Under the pieces are notes generated by a model that saw nothing but the letters and a program-made list of their open reading frames with translations, was not told where the DNA came from and searched no databases. Positions 1 to 9,343 of a stretch of DNA of 64,000 bases are shown piece after piece. How positions within the stretch are numbered: position 1 is the stretch's first letter; each line of letters opens with the position of its first letter. A program made the position numbers and the translations under genes. Origin of the DNA: Kutzneria viridogrisea (GTDB taxonomy: Bacteria > Actinomycetota > Actinomycetes > Mycobacteriales > Pseudonocardiaceae); NCBI GenBank assembly GCA_014138725.1, contig JACJID010000005.1, positions 744,001 through 808,000 of the forward strand, written 5' to 3'.

Positions 1-636
1 GCCCCTGCTCGCCTGAGCAGACCCTTCGCCTACATCGTCGACCTGCTCGCGGCGGTGCCCTCCATCGTGTTCGGCCTCTGGGGCGCCCAGGTGCTCGGCC
101 CGACACTGGAACCCTTCGAGACCTGGCTGAACAAGGTCTTCGGCTGGTTCCCGCTGTTCGCCAACGGCAACATCCCGCTCGCCGGTGCGGGCACGATCTT
201 CACCGTCGGCGTGGTGCTGGCCGTCATGCTGCTGCCGATCATCACCTCGGTCACCAGGGAGGTGTTCCGGCAGACCCCGGTCATGCAGATCGAGGGTGCG
301 CTGGCCCTGGGCGCCACCAAGTGGGAGATGCTCCGCACCACCGTGCTGCCCTTCGGCCGCAGCGGCTACATCGCGGCCTCGATGCTCGGCCTTGGCCGCG
401 CGCTCGGTGAGACCGTGGCCGTGCTGATCATCCTGCACGCCTCCCCCAAGCCGTCCGGGTTCAGCCTGTTCGACGGCGGCTACACGTTCGCCTCCAAGAT
501 CGCCTCGGCGGCCTCGGAGTTCAGCCAGCCGCTGCCGACCGGTGCCTACATCGCCGCCGGCCTCGTGCTGTTCGTGCTGACGTTCATCGTCAACGCGGCC
601 GCCCGCTCGGTGGCAGGCGGGAAGGTGCACAAGTGA
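1..636 (+). CDS. pstC: Phosphate ABC transporter permease PstC (5'-truncated)
   Basis: This is the C-terminal part of the PstC inner-membrane permease of the high-affinity phosphate importer PstSCAB. The reading frame is open from base 1, so the start lies outside the window. Visible are several hydrophobic transmembrane stretches and the permease EAA-type loop ([20 protein letters not shown]), which docks onto the PstB ATPase. It ends in a 4-bp overlap with pstA, indicating translational coupling. PstS is expected just upstream, outside the window. Family assignment is secure from the loop and from the two following genes. Confidence 0.95.
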   Translation, partial: APARLSRPFAYIVDLLAAVPSIVFGLWGAQVLGPTLEPFETWLNKVFGWFPLFANGNIPLAGAGTIFTVGVVLAVMLLPIITSVTREVFRQTPVMQIEGALALGATKWEMLRTTVLPFGRSGYIAASMLGLGRALGETVAVLIILHASPKPSGFSLFDGGYTFASKIASAASEFSQPLPTGAYIAAGLVLFVLTFIVNAAARSVAGGKVHK

Positions 637-1544
637 CCACCACCGAGTCCACGCTGGACCGGCCGGCCAGCCCGCCGGCCTTCCAGCCCGTCAGCGGGGC
701 CCGCAAGACCAAGAACCTGGTGGCGACCGTCCTGGTCGGCCTGGCCTTCCTGGTCGCGGTCGTGCCGCTGGTGTGGCTGCTGATCACGGTTGTCGCCAAG
801 GGCTTCACGGCGCTGCTCAGCGCCGACTGGTGGACCCACTCGCTCAAGGGCGTGCTGCCCGAGGAGTTCACCGGCGGCGTCTACCACGCGATCATCGGCA
901 CCCTGTTGCAGACGCTGGTCTGCGCGCTCATCGCGGTGCCGGTGGGCGTGCTCGCCGCGATCTACCTGGTCGAGTACGGCCGCGGCAGGCTGGCCCGGAC
1001 GACCACGTTCATGGTGGACATCCTCTCCGGTGTGCCCTCGATCGTGGCCGCGCTGTTCGTGTTCGCGCTGTGGATCGGCACCTTCGGCCTCGGCCAGAGC
1101 GCGTTCGCCGTGTCACTGTCCCTGGTGCTGCTGATGCTGCCGGTCGTGGTCCGCTCCACCGAGGAGATGCTGCGCCTGGTGCCCCAGGAGCTGCGCGAGG
1201 CCAGCTACGCGCTGGGTGTGCCCAAGTGGAAGACCATCGTCAAGATCGTGCTGCCGACCGCGCTGTCCGGCGTGGTCACCGGCGTGATGCTGGCGATGGC
1301 CCGCGTGATGGGTGAGACGGCCCCGGTGCTGGTGCTGGTCGGCTACTCGAAGTCGATCAACTTCAACATCTTCGACGGCAACATGACCTCGCTGCCGCTG
1401 TTGATCTACACCGAGCTGACCAACCCGCTGCCCGCAGGTCAGCTGCGGGTCTGGGGCGCCGCGCTGACCCTGATCATCCTGATCATGCTGTTCAACCTCG
1501 TGGCCACCGTCGTTTCGCGGTTCTCGGCCATCAAGACGAAGTGA
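633..1544 (+). CDS. pstA: Phosphate ABC transporter permease PstA
   Basis: This is the second membrane permease of the Pst phosphate importer, 303 residues, usual for the family. The GTG start overlaps the pstC stop (GTGA). A cytoplasmic N-terminus of about 30 residues precedes a first membrane helix, and about six hydrophobic segments follow. The ATPase-contacting loop reads [21 protein letters not shown], close to its counterpart in PstC. The gene is followed 9 bp later by pstB, so the three form one operon. No anomaly was seen. Confidence 0.96.
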   Translation: MTTTESTLDRPASPPAFQPVSGARKTKNLVATVLVGLAFLVAVVPLVWLLITVVAKGFTALLSADWWTHSLKGVLPEEFTGGVYHAIIGTLLQTLVCALIAVPVGVLAAIYLVEYGRGRLARTTTFMVDILSGVPSIVAALFVFALWIGTFGLGQSAFAVSLSLVLLMLPVVVRSTEEMLRLVPQELREASYALGVPKWKTIVKIVLPTALSGVVTGVMLAMARVMGETAPVLVLVGYSKSINFNIFDGNMTSLPLLIYTELTNPLPAGQLRVWGAALTLIILIMLFNLVATVVSRFSAIKTK

Positions 1545-1553
1545 GCTAACGCC

Positions 1554-2330
1554 ATGGCCAAGCGCATCGACGTCAAGGACCTCAACATCTTCTACGGCAA
1601 GTTCCACGCCGTGGACGGGGTCACGCTGGCGGTGCCGCCGCGCAGCGTGACCGCCTTCATCGGACCGTCGGGTTGCGGCAAGTCCACCGTGCTGCGCTCG
1701 CTCAACCGCATGCACGAGGTGACCCCCGGCGCCCGCGTCGAGGGCAAGGTGCTGCTCGACGGCGAGGACATCTACGCCTCCTCCGTGGACCCGGTGGAGG
1801 TCCGCAGGACCATCGGCATGGTGTTCCAGCGGCCCAACCCGTTCCCCACGATGTCCATCCGGGACAACGTGGTCGCCGGGCTGAAGCTGGCCGGGGTGAG
1901 CAACCGCAAGCAGCTCAACGAGGTGGCCGAGCGCTCGCTGCGCGGGGCCAACCTGTGGGCCGAGGTCAAGGACCGCCTCGACAAGCCCGGCGGCAGCCTC
2001 TCCGGCGGTCAGCAACAGCGACTGTGCATCGCCCGTGCCATTGCCGTGCAGCCCGACGTGCTGCTGATGGACGAGCCCTGCTCGGCCCTGGACCCGATCT
2101 CCACGCTGGCCATCGAGGACCTGATCGGCGAGCTGAAGAAGGACTTCACGATCGTCATCGTCACCCACAACATGCAGCAGGCCGCGCGGGTGAGCGACCA
2201 GACGGCGTTCTTCAACCTCGCCGGGGTCGGCCAGCCGGGCAAGCTGGTCGAGATCGACGACACCGAGAAGATCTTCTCCAACCCCAACCAGCAGGCCACC
2301 GAGGACTACATCTCCGGCCGCTTCGGCTGA
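1554..2330 (+). CDS. pstB: Phosphate ABC transporter ATP-binding protein PstB
   Basis: This 258-residue ATPase powers phosphate import through PstCA. It has the Walker A motif GPSGCGKST near residue 38, the Q-loop region ([11 protein letters not shown]), the ABC signature LSGGQQQR, Walker [13 protein letters not shown] and the H-loop VTHN. It is the last gene of the pst operon. A hairpin just beyond its stop, inside the 3' end of the convergent gene, probably terminates the transcript. phoU, often the next gene in other phyla, is instead about 2.5 kb downstream on the other strand, as in many actinomycetes. Confidence 0.97.
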   Translation: MAKRIDVKDLNIFYGKFHAVDGVTLAVPPRSVTAFIGPSGCGKSTVLRSLNRMHEVTPGARVEGKVLLDGEDIYASSVDPVEVRRTIGMVFQRPNPFPTMSIRDNVVAGLKLAGVSNRKQLNEVAERSLRGANLWAEVKDRLDKPGGSLSGGQQQRLCIARAIAVQPDVLLMDEPCSALDPISTLAIEDLIGELKKDFTIVIVTHNMQQAARVSDQTAFFNLAGVGQPGKLVEIDDTEKIFSNPNQQATEDYISGRFG

Positions 2331-3173
2331 TCAGCAGGACAACGACGGAGGCTGCCCGCTCACCCGAGCAGGCAGCCTTTCTCGTGCGCCCAGCAGCACG
2401 ATCCGTTGCCGCACGGGCACTCCGGTGAGCGGGTGGTCCAGCCGCTCACGGACGAGCTCGTGGTTCGGCTCGCCAGCCCAGTCCAGGTAGCACGCCTCCG
2501 GAGTCGCGATCACCAGTGGCTGCACCGGGAACAGGCAGATCCGCCGCAGCAGCGCGCTGGCCGTCGCGGGTGAGGTGCGGCCACAATCCCGGTGCGCCAA
2601 CGCATCCAGTTCGGCCGGGGTCGGCGGGTCCGCGTCGTTGCCGGTCCACCTGCCCTCGCTGGCGAACTGCCAGGAGGTGTAGGAGACGTTCGCCAGGTGC
2701 ACGGAAGCCCCGGGCACGTGCAACTCGACGTGCCTGCGGTACATCCTGGCCCGCAGGCACGGGTAGCCGTCCAGGCCGTCCTCGGTCTCCAACGGCAGCA
2801 ACTCCTGGACCAGCGGGCGCAGCGCCTGCGGGGCCAGGTGCAGCACGAGCTGATCGGGCAGCGGCCTGGACATCCGGAAAACCTTGTCCGTCAAGGGATT
2901 CGCGGCCAGGTGCACCGCCCTGCTTGCCGCACGCAGCACTGCGGCCTCCAGCTCCTGCTGGTCCACAGTGGACGCATCGGGCAGGATCGCCCGCCGGATG
3001 TGCTCGGGCAGCGGCCCATCGCCGTCGAGGGCGTCGAGCACCTGGGCGCGGTCCTCCCTGGTGAGCAGCGTGGTGCCGTGGCAGATCGCGGGCAGCACGG
3101 CCGAATCGGTCTCCCCGGTGTACTGGCTGCGCAGGTCGGCGAGCCTGCGGATCAGCGAGGTGCTGTTCGGCAT
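2331..3173 (-). CDS. Conserved hypothetical protein, cytoplasmic, 280 aa
   Basis: I do not recognise this family. The ATG at 3173 is chosen over an upstream in-frame ATG because a clear ribosome-binding site (GAAAGGGGTGATC) precedes it; the protein then starts MPNSTSLIRRLADLR. There is no signal peptide or membrane helix. The sequence is rich in Leu, Arg and Pro and contains an HxxLR-type helical N-terminus, so a soluble alpha-helical or alpha/beta fold is likely. It is divergent from the NsdA-like regulator at 3349 and its stop abuts that of pstB, with convergent transcription. Divergent pairing with a regulator suggests, but does not prove, a regulatory link. Confidence 0.7.
   Translation of the reverse strand: MPNSTSLIRRLADLRSQYTGETDSAVLPAICHGTTLLTREDRAQVLDALDGDGPLPEHIRRAILPDASTVDQQELEAAVLRAASRAVHLAANPLTDKVFRMSRPLPDQLVLHLAPQALRPLVQELLPLETEDGLDGYPCLRARMYRRHVELHVPGASVHLANVSYTSWQFASEGRWTGNDADPPTPAELDALAHRDCGRTSPATASALLRRICLFPVQPLVIATPEACYLDWAGEPNHELVRERLDHPLTGVPVRQRIVLLGARERLPARVSGQPPSLSC
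2349..2378 (+). terminator. Hairpin terminator of the pst operon
   Basis: Two 13-nt arms (AGGCTGCCCGCTC and GAGCAGGCAGCCT, one mismatch) with a 4-nt loop are followed by TTTCT. It sits 19 bp after the pstB stop, within the 3' coding end of the convergent gene. Confidence 0.65.
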
Positions 3174-3348
3174 GATCACCCCTTTCGAGTGAACTTCGTT
3201 CGGTAGCACCAGCTAACCGCCACTCGTCTCGCGCGGGCAGTCCCGCTGCACGCGCTGTGCGGCCTGTTCCCGGTGCGGGGGTCCCACTTGCCTCCCACTT
3301 CGCGCGGCGGTCTTCCCCGACCCCGAGTTCCGGGAGCACCATCGGTCC

Positions 3349-4752
3349 ATGGCCAACGACGCACTGCGCGCACTGCGCGCACTGCGCGCACTGCGCGCCG
3401 ACGCCGAGCTGAGCAACGTCGCGCTGGCGCGTTCGGCGGTGGCGGCCGGTGCGCGCGAGGGCATCCACCTCGGCACCACCGCCACCACCGTGGCCCGGAT
3501 GCTGACCGGCGCGCAGCCGCGCTGGCCGGTGCCCAGGCTGGTGGCCGCCGTGCTGAGCAAACGGCTGGGCTACTCCATCGGAGTGAGCGACTGCGGCTTC
3601 ACGGACCGGTCGGAGCCGGACACGACCGATTACTTCGAGTGCTCCCGGACCGTTGGTGGCACGATCGGGCTCGTGGCTGAACTCTCGGGCAAGGACATGG
3701 CGCGGCGCAACTTCCTCATGGGCTCCGCGTTCACCGCTGCCGCGTTCGCTCAACCAGCACTGATGGCCCTGACCGTGCCACCCGTGGCCAGTGCCGCGTC
3801 CACTGGCGGAGGGCGGATCACCGCCTCCGAGGTGCAGGTGGCCCTGGAGACGGTGCGGCACTATGAGGGCCAGCACCGCCGCTACGGCGGGGCCGCCGTG
3901 CACCAGCAGGTCGTCCAGTTCCTGAACGCGCAGGCCGTGCGGGCTCAGGAGGCCAGCTACACCGAAGCTGTTGGTCGCCAATTGCTCTCAGCGTTGTCGC
4001 AGGGCACCGTCCTGGCTGCGCTGACCGCTGTCGAATGCGGCCGTCACGCCCTCGCACAGCGCTACTACACGCAGGCGCTCAACCTCGCCATGCACGCAGC
4101 CGATCGGCCGTTCGCGGCCAACGTGCTCTCGGAGATGAGCCGCGTCGCGATCGACATCGCCCACGCCTCGGGTAGTGAGGCCGACACGATCCACAACGGT
4201 CAGCATGCCGCAGCGCTGGCACGGTCCGCGCTGGAACTGGCCGGTCCCACGGCGACCCCAGCGCTGATCAGCTACCTGCACGCGATCGAGGCCCGTGGCT
4301 TTGCCGCGCTCGGGGATGCCCGTGCCACCTCCGAGGCCGTCGCCAACGCCCAGCGGGCCTTCGACAGGGTGCACGGCGAGGAACCGGAGTGGTTCAGTTT
4401 CTACGGCGAGGCGGACATCATGTCCGACATCGGCCAGTGCCTGCGCGACACCGGTCGTCCGAACCAGGGCGTTGCCCTGTTAGAGCGCTCACTGACCGCG
4501 CTGCCCGCAGGCAGGGTCACCGCCCGCGCGAAGACCAAGGTGCACATCGCCGCCGCCTACCTCGAACTGCGCGAGTTCGAGCAGGCCGCGAAGGTCGCCG
4601 ACGAGGCCGTGGCCGAGATCGGATCCCTTGCCTCCCAACGCAGCCGTGACCGCGTGCGCGCTCTCCAACACCGGGTTCGCCGTCACGGCAAGGAGAACCG
4701 GCTCACCGAGCTGGACCGCAAGCTCACCGAGTTCCTCGCCGACAAGCACTGA
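3349..4752 (+). CDS. NsdA-like TPR regulator
   Basis: A 467-residue protein resembling the actinomycete NsdA family, whose Streptomyces member represses sporulation and antibiotic production. The N-terminus looks like a small helix-turn-helix region (to about residue 80: LARSAVAAG, TTVARMLTG, WPVPRLVAAVL). An Ala-rich segment with RRNFLMGSAF follows at about 122-150, typical of the family and not a true export signal because it is internal. The rest is helical with TPR-like repeats. Four perfect ALR tripeptide repeats at residues 5-16 come from a 9-bp tandem repeat. A strong hairpin follows the stop. The function is by family resemblance only. Confidence 0.65.
   Translation: MANDALRALRALRALRADAELSNVALARSAVAAGAREGIHLGTTATTVARMLTGAQPRWPVPRLVAAVLSKRLGYSIGVSDCGFTDRSEPDTTDYFECSRTVGGTIGLVAELSGKDMARRNFLMGSAFTAAAFAQPALMALTVPPVASAASTGGGRITASEVQVALETVRHYEGQHRRYGGAAVHQQVVQFLNAQAVRAQEASYTEAVGRQLLSALSQGTVLAALTAVECGRHALAQRYYTQALNLAMHAADRPFAANVLSEMSRVAIDIAHASGSEADTIHNGQHAAALARSALELAGPTATPALISYLHAIEARGFAALGDARATSEAVANAQRAFDRVHGEEPEWFSFYGEADIMSDIGQCLRDTGRPNQGVALLERSLTALPAGRVTARAKTKVHIAAAYLELREFEQAAKVADEAVAEIGSLASQRSRDRVRALQHRVRRHGKENRLTELDRKLTEFLADKH
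3361..3396 (+). repeat. 9-bp tandem repeat, four copies, coding ALR-ALR-ALR-ALR
   Basis: Four exact head-to-tail copies of GCACTGCGC lie just after the start of the NsdA-like gene. The period is a whole number of codons, so copy-number change keeps the frame. Confidence 0.9.
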
Positions 4753-4778
4753 GCCCCCGGCCGGGTGGCCGGGGGCTC
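4751..4778. terminator. Bidirectional hairpin terminator between nsdA-like gene and phoU
   Basis: A perfect 12-nt inverted repeat (GAGCCCCCGGCC / GGCCGGGGGCTC) with a 4-nt loop begins at the NsdA-like stop codon and lies 16 bp before the phoU stop on the other strand. Confidence 0.85.
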
Positions 4779-4794
4779 AAGGCGTTGTGCCGCC

Positions 4795-5463
4795 TCAGAG
4801 GTCGGTCGCGTCCGAGCTGTAGCCGGGCATCTTGCCGGTGACCACGAAGACCGTGCGCTTGGCCACGGACACGGCGTGGTCGCCGAAGCGTTCGTAGAAC
4901 CGGCCCAGCAGGGTGATGTCCACCGCGGCGGGCACGCCGTGCTCCCAGTCCTTGGCCATGATCACCGAGAACAGGTGCCGGTGCAGGTCGTCCATGGCGT
5001 CGTCCTCGTCGTCGAGGACACGGGCCAGGTCGATGTCCTGGGTGCGGATCACCTGCTCGGCCTTGCGGGCCAGGTCGACGGCGATCCGGCCCATCTCGGC
5101 GAAGTAGCCGCGGACCGCCTCGGGCAGCACCGGCTGCGGGTGCCTGCGCCGCGCGGCCTTGGCCACGTGCAGGGCCAGGTCGCCCATCCGCTCGATGCTC
5201 TCCGCGGCGTGGATCACCGACAGCACGGTGCGCAGATCGGTGGCCACCGGCGCCTGAAGCGCCAGCAGGGAGTAGGCGTCCTCCTCGGTGCGAGCCCGCG
5301 CGTCGTCGATCTTCGCGTCATCGCTGATCACGCGTTCGGCCACCGCGAGATCGGTGTCCAGCAACGCCTTGGTGGCCAGCTCCATAGCGTCGCCGACCAT
5401 CCCGCACATGCTCGCCAGCTGCTCCGCGAGCTCGCCGAGCTGGTCATGGTATGCCTCGCGCAT
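4795..5463 (-). CDS. phoU: Phosphate signalling regulator PhoU
   Basis: A 222-residue all-helical protein of two PhoU repeats, the normal size. PhoU links Pst transporter activity to the PhoR/PhoP two-component system and prevents Pho regulon activation when phosphate is plentiful. The family metal-binding signatures are recognisable: [15 protein letters not shown] in repeat one and [13 protein letters not shown] in repeat two. It stands alone on the minus strand, convergent with the NsdA-like gene, and has a PHO-box direct repeat 40-72 bp upstream of its start, so PhoP control is likely. The phoR-phoP genes are not in the window. Confidence 0.93.
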   Translation of the reverse strand: MREAYHDQLGELAEQLASMCGMVGDAMELATKALLDTDLAVAERVISDDAKIDDARARTEEDAYSLLALQAPVATDLRTVLSVIHAAESIERMGDLALHVAKAARRRHPQPVLPEAVRGYFAEMGRIAVDLARKAEQVIRTQDIDLARVLDDEDDAMDDLHRHLFSVIMAKDWEHGVPAAVDITLLGRFYERFGDHAVSVAKRTVFVVTGKMPGYSSDATDL

Positions 5464-5502
5464 GACGACACCCTACGGGTAGCTGGTCGCGGAACCTGCA
5501 TC

Positions 5503-5535
5503 GCAGGATGAACCGGGCATGAACCCGGGGTGACC
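5503..5535 (-). promoter_or_regulatory. PHO box: three 11-bp direct repeats upstream of phoU
   Basis: Read toward phoU, three contiguous 11-mers appear: GGTCACCCCGG, GTTCATGCCCG and GTTCATCCTGC. They fit the GTTCACC-like 11-bp unit known for PhoP binding sites in Streptomyces. The spacing of exactly 11 bp and the position upstream of phoU support the call. Confidence 0.7.
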
Positions 5536-5558
5536 AACCGGGGCCGGTAATCGCATGA

Positions 5559-8069
5559 TCACTGGCAGGAGGCGTCGGCACCGCTCACGGTGGACACGGC
5601 GGCGGCCTGCGGCTGCCCGAGGCTCTGCGGGGTGGTGCCCTCCTTGGGTGCCACCACGCTGCCGTTGAACTCGGGACCGATCACCAGCGCCAGCGCACCC
5701 GCCATGGACGGGTCCAGCTGAACCTTCGCACTGGGCACCGCGGCGGCCAGCGTGCGCGCCTGCGCCTCGCGGCCCGCCGAGTACCTGATCACAGTCTGGT
5801 CCACCTTGTCCGGGGAGGCGTCCACCCACACCGGCTGGAAGCCCTGCTGCTTGAGCGCGTCCGCCGTGTTGGAGGCGATCTTCGCCTTGGTGTTGCCCCC
5901 GTTGAGGACCTGGATCTTCATCGTCTTCGGGTCCACCAGCGGGCCACTGCCCAGCTGGGTGGCCGAGGTCGCGCCGTCGGGCAGCGGGTCCCCGTTGATC
6001 ACCGCGGTGAACAGGGCCTTGGTCGCGGCCGATGCGGCCGAGGCGGGCGCGCTGGTGAACAGCACCTGTTCCGGGGACACGCCCTGTAGGGACTGGCCCA
6101 GCGTCAGCAACTGGTCCACGCCCACGTTCTCCCCGCTGGCCGACCGGGTCACGCTGGAGATCACGTTGTTCAGCTTGGTTGGGTCCAGCAGCACCTGGTT
6201 GTGCAGTGCGGTGCGCAGCAGCGCGGCCATGAACCGCTGCTGGCGCTGGATCTGCCCGGCCTCGGGCGAGGCGTCCCCGGCGACGTTGCGGGCCTTCACG
6301 AACTTGACGGCCACGTCCCCGGTCACGCCCTGGGGCCCCGCCTTGGGCAGCAGTGGACCCAGCACCCCGTCGGTGACCGGCGCCTTGGCGCACAGCTCCA
6401 CCGAGCCGATGGCGTCCACCATGTTCTTGAAGCCCTCGGAGTCCAGGGTCATGAAGTGGTTGACCAGCAGCCCGGACTCCTGCTGCACCAGCTTGGTCAC
6501 GCACTGCGGACCGGCCGCGGCGTAGGCGGCGGCGAGCTTGCCCGAACCGCACGCGGGATCAGGGACTTCCGTGCTGCCCGGAATCGACACGAAGACAATC
6601 CGCTTGCGGTTCGCGGGCACGTGCGCGACCAGCACCGTGTCCGAACCGACCAACAGGAAGTTGTCGTCCCCGTGCTGCTTGTCCGCGGCGACGATCGCCG
6701 ACGAACCGGTGTCCAGCGCGTCGACCGGCTTGATCTGGCCGTCCCAGTGCTTGATCGCACCCCAGGCGATGCCGCAGGCGATCAGCACGATGGCCGCCGC
6801 CACGATCGCCGCGATCTTGATCGCCAGGCCGATCATGCGGCGCTTGTGCCGCCTGCGCTCGATCTCCTCGGGCTCGAGGTCGAACTCCGGGTCCTCCTCC
6901 TGGTCCACCGGCTCCGGTGGGGCCTCGGGCGGTCCCTGCTCGGTGTCGATCCACGGCATGTACTTCTTCTGCCGGGTCTTGCGCTGGCGCTCCTCGGCGG
7001 CCATCTCGTCGTGCACCGCCGAGAACCTGGCCAGGGTCTGGTCCACCTTGCGCCTGCGCTGGACCTCCTCGCCGATCGGCTCCATCTCGGTGGTCAGCGC
7101 GGCGGGCTCGATCTCGTGCCTGCGCTCGGGGCGCGGCGCGGCCTCCTGCTCCGGCGCGTCCTGCTCGAGGACCGGCTGCTCCACGTCCTCGCCCTGCGGG
7201 GTGGGCTGCTCGGTCTCGGCGGCCAGGCGCATCCGCACGCTGTCGGGCACCGGCCTTGGCGGCACCGGTGGGCGGCCGTTGGGCACCGGTCGTGAGCCGG
7301 TGGCTTCGCCTGGCCTGGGGGCGGGCCTGCGGATACTTGCCTCGCCGGGGCGTGGCGGCATGGCCCGGCGGCCAGTGCTCTCACCAGGCGGCACCTGGGG
7401 GCTGCCGCCCAGCATGGGACGTGAGCCGGTGGCCTCGCCGGGCGGCGGCACCGGCGGGCGGCCGTTCGGTACGGGTCGTGAGCCGGTGGCTTCGCCTGGC
7501 CTGGGGGCGGGCCTGCGGATACTTGCCTCGCCGGGGCGTGGCGGCATGGCCCGGCGGCCAGTGCTCTCACCAGGCGGCTGCGGGCGGCCGTTGGGCACGG
7601 GGCGCGAGCCGGTGGCCTCACCCGGGGGCGGCATGGGGGGACGGGCGTTGGGCGCAGCGGCGGCCTCGCGCCTGGCCCGGCGGCCGGTGGGCTGCGGGTT
7701 GACCGGGGGTAACGGCCGCTGGCCGGTGGGCGGCGCGGGACGCTGCGCCCTCGGCGAGGCCACGGGCTGCTGCGGTGCGGCCGGGGGTGGTTGCGGGGCC
7801 CGGCGCTGCGGTGCGGCCTCGGGCGGGGCCTGCGAGACCGGCGGCTGCGCCACGGGGGGCTGTGGCGCGGGAGGAACCGGTCGCGGCAGGTTCGGGCGCG
7901 AGCCCGTGTGCCGTTGGACCAGGTCGGAGACGCTCAGTCCCCCGGACGCCTCCATCGACCGGCGACGGCGGCCCGTGGGGCGGTCCCCACCCTGCCGCTC
8001 GCGGTCGTAGTCGGGGGCTTCTGCGGGACCCTCGGGGCCGCTACCGCCACGGCGGTGGTTGTCGGGCAC
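5559..8069 (-). CDS. LytR-CpsA-Psr (LCP) family protein with long proline-rich N-terminus and LytR_C domain
   Basis: An 836-residue membrane protein. LCP enzymes attach glycopolymers to peptidoglycan. The GTG at 8069 is preferred because AAGGGAG lies a few bases upstream; an upstream in-frame GTG exists at 8087. Residues 1 to about 300 form a cytoplasmic Pro/Arg-rich region with PRPGEATGSRPVPNGRP-type repeats, followed by an acidic region, one membrane helix at about 412-434, an extracytoplasmic LCP domain, and a C-terminal LytR_C domain from about residue 713. The usual SIPRDT motif reads SIPGST, so the conserved Arg-Asp pair is missing; the later RQQR motif is present. It may be a non-catalytic LCP member. 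Confidence 0.85.
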   Translation of the reverse strand: MPDNHRRGGSGPEGPAEAPDYDRERQGGDRPTGRRRRSMEASGGLSVSDLVQRHTGSRPNLPRPVPPAPQPPVAQPPVSQAPPEAAPQRRAPQPPPAAPQQPVASPRAQRPAPPTGQRPLPPVNPQPTGRRARREAAAAPNARPPMPPPGEATGSRPVPNGRPQPPGESTGRRAMPPRPGEASIRRPAPRPGEATGSRPVPNGRPPVPPPGEATGSRPMLGGSPQVPPGESTGRRAMPPRPGEASIRRPAPRPGEATGSRPVPNGRPPVPPRPVPDSVRMRLAAETEQPTPQGEDVEQPVLEQDAPEQEAAPRPERRHEIEPAALTTEMEPIGEEVQRRRKVDQTLARFSAVHDEMAAEERQRKTRQKKYMPWIDTEQGPPEAPPEPVDQEEDPEFDLEPEEIERRRHKRRMIGLAIKIAAIVAAAIVLIACGIAWGAIKHWDGQIKPVDALDTGSSAIVAADKQHGDDNFLLVGSDTVLVAHVPANRKRIVFVSIPGSTEVPDPACGSGKLAAAYAAAGPQCVTKLVQQESGLLVNHFMTLDSEGFKNMVDAIGSVELCAKAPVTDGVLGPLLPKAGPQGVTGDVAVKFVKARNVAGDASPEAGQIQRQQRFMAALLRTALHNQVLLDPTKLNNVISSVTRSASGENVGVDQLLTLGQSLQGVSPEQVLFTSAPASAASAATKALFTAVINGDPLPDGATSATQLGSGPLVDPKTMKIQVLNGGNTKAKIASNTADALKQQGFQPVWVDASPDKVDQTVIRYSAGREAQARTLAAAVPSAKVQLDPSMAGALALVIGPEFNGSVVAPKEGTTPQSLGQPQAAAVSTVSGADASCQ
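7288..7578 (-). repeat. Perfect 105-bp direct repeat within the LCP linker
   Basis: Copies at 7288-7392 and 7474-7578 are identical, offset by 186 bp (62 codons). The duplicated protein stretch includes GESTGRRAMPP and EASIRRPAPRPGEATGSRP. Identity at the DNA level, including silent positions, implies recent tandem duplication or gene conversion. Confidence 0.95.
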
Positions 8070-8290
8070 CCGTACTCCCTTCCTCACCCTCGGCTCCTAC
8101 GGCACGTTCATCACGACTTGACGTCGTTGTGGACACAGAGGTTGCACATCCGCTGTGTCACCCAGCGCACGCGATAGTACGGATGACCGCCGGTTCTAGC
8201 GACAGGCAGGCGGAATTCTGCCACCGTTAGTACGCGAATCCCTCGCCGCACCTAGGCCGAACGGGCTGACCAGCAGCCCAGTGGTGGGAT

Positions 8291-9175
8291 TCAGCAGTAA
8301 CCGTTGACGCGGCCGTCCACGATCGCCCTGCGCCGCCCGGCGGGACCGGCCAGGCGCACCTTGCCCCCGTCACGGTAGGCGACGGCGTTGCGGCCGGACT
8401 GCTTGGCCGAGTAGAGCAGGCTGTCCGCCCGCAGCAGCTGCTGCTCGGCGCCGCCGGTGCCACCACCGGAGGGCTCGTGCGCCACGCCCGCGCTGACCGT
8501 GACCCGCAGGCCCTCGGCGATCACCGACCAGTCGTGCCGCTCCACCCGCGACCGGGCCGCCTCGGTGACGGCCACCGCCTCGGCGAATTCGGAGTCGGGC
8601 AGCACCAGCACGAACTCCTCGCCGCCGTAGCGCGCGCAGAAGGCCTTCTCCGGCAGCCCGTCCTGCAGCAGTTCGACCACCTGTTGCAGCACCCGGTCCC
8701 CGACCAGGTGACCGTAGGTGTCGTTGACCTGCTTGAACCAGTCCAGGTCCACCAGGGACACCGCCAGCCCGTGCGGGGTACCGCCCTGCTCGCTGAGCAG
8801 CGCGACCAGCCGTTGGTCCAGGTAGCGGCGGTTGTAGCTGGTGGTGAGGCTGTCCCGGATGCTCTGCTCGTGCGCCTCGGCGTGCTCCCTGCGCAGCCGG
8901 TCGACCTCCCTGCGTAGCTGCTCGGGCACCGGCGGGGTGCGGCCGTTGTCCCGGTAGACCATGTCCAGTGCGGAGCGCAGGTGGTCGTACGCCTCACGCC
9001 ACTGGCCGCGCGAGGCCAGCAGCCCCGCCAGCTTCTCGTGCAGGTTGACCAGGCCGTTCTCGGCCGATGTGATCATCGGTGACGGTGCCGCATCCCGGTC
9101 AACGCCGTCGATGCTCGACTTCGCAAGCACGTCTTCGGCTCCGATGCCTGACCCCGCAAGCAGTTCTTCGGTCAC
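8291..9175 (-). CDS. GGDEF-domain diguanylate cyclase, soluble
   Basis: A 294-residue protein that probably makes cyclic di-GMP from two GTP. The GTG start is supported by GGAGGTG upstream. The N-terminal 100 residues are helical and look like the last TPR-type repeats (HEKLAGLLASRGQWREAYDHL) of a longer sensor arm. The GGDEF domain runs from about 115 to 275, with LVDLDWFKQVNDTYGH and the active-site motif YGGEEF intact. The RxxD inhibitory site expected five residues before GGEEF is absent (that position reads PEKA), so product inhibition may be lost. Many actinomycete homologues have a longer TPR arm, so this could be a shortened version. Confidence 0.9.
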   Translation of the reverse strand: MTEELLAGSGIGAEDVLAKSSIDGVDRDAAPSPMITSAENGLVNLHEKLAGLLASRGQWREAYDHLRSALDMVYRDNGRTPPVPEQLRREVDRLRREHAEAHEQSIRDSLTTSYNRRYLDQRLVALLSEQGGTPHGLAVSLVDLDWFKQVNDTYGHLVGDRVLQQVVELLQDGLPEKAFCARYGGEEFVLVLPDSEFAEAVAVTEAARSRVERHDWSVIAEGLRVTVSAGVAHEPSGGGTGGAEQQLLRADSLLYSAKQSGRNAVAYRDGGKVRLAGPAGRRRAIVDGRVNGYC

Positions 9176-9343
9176 TGCGCCGTCACCTCCTCACGTTGGT
9201 GGTGTCGTCTGCTCAGACGCGCGGCTTGAGTGAACGGGAGGTGTGGGTGCCGGTTTTCGCTCAACCGGCTGACCGTTACGTGGTCCGAACTAGTGACTCT
9301 GCGTGACCCGAATGGGCGTCAAGATCTCTTCGTGTGACAGGTT

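Noticed and set aside
3700-3800. Tat signal peptide in the NsdA-like protein
   Set aside because: RRNFLMGSAF followed by an Ala-rich stretch looks like one, but it begins about 120 residues into the protein.
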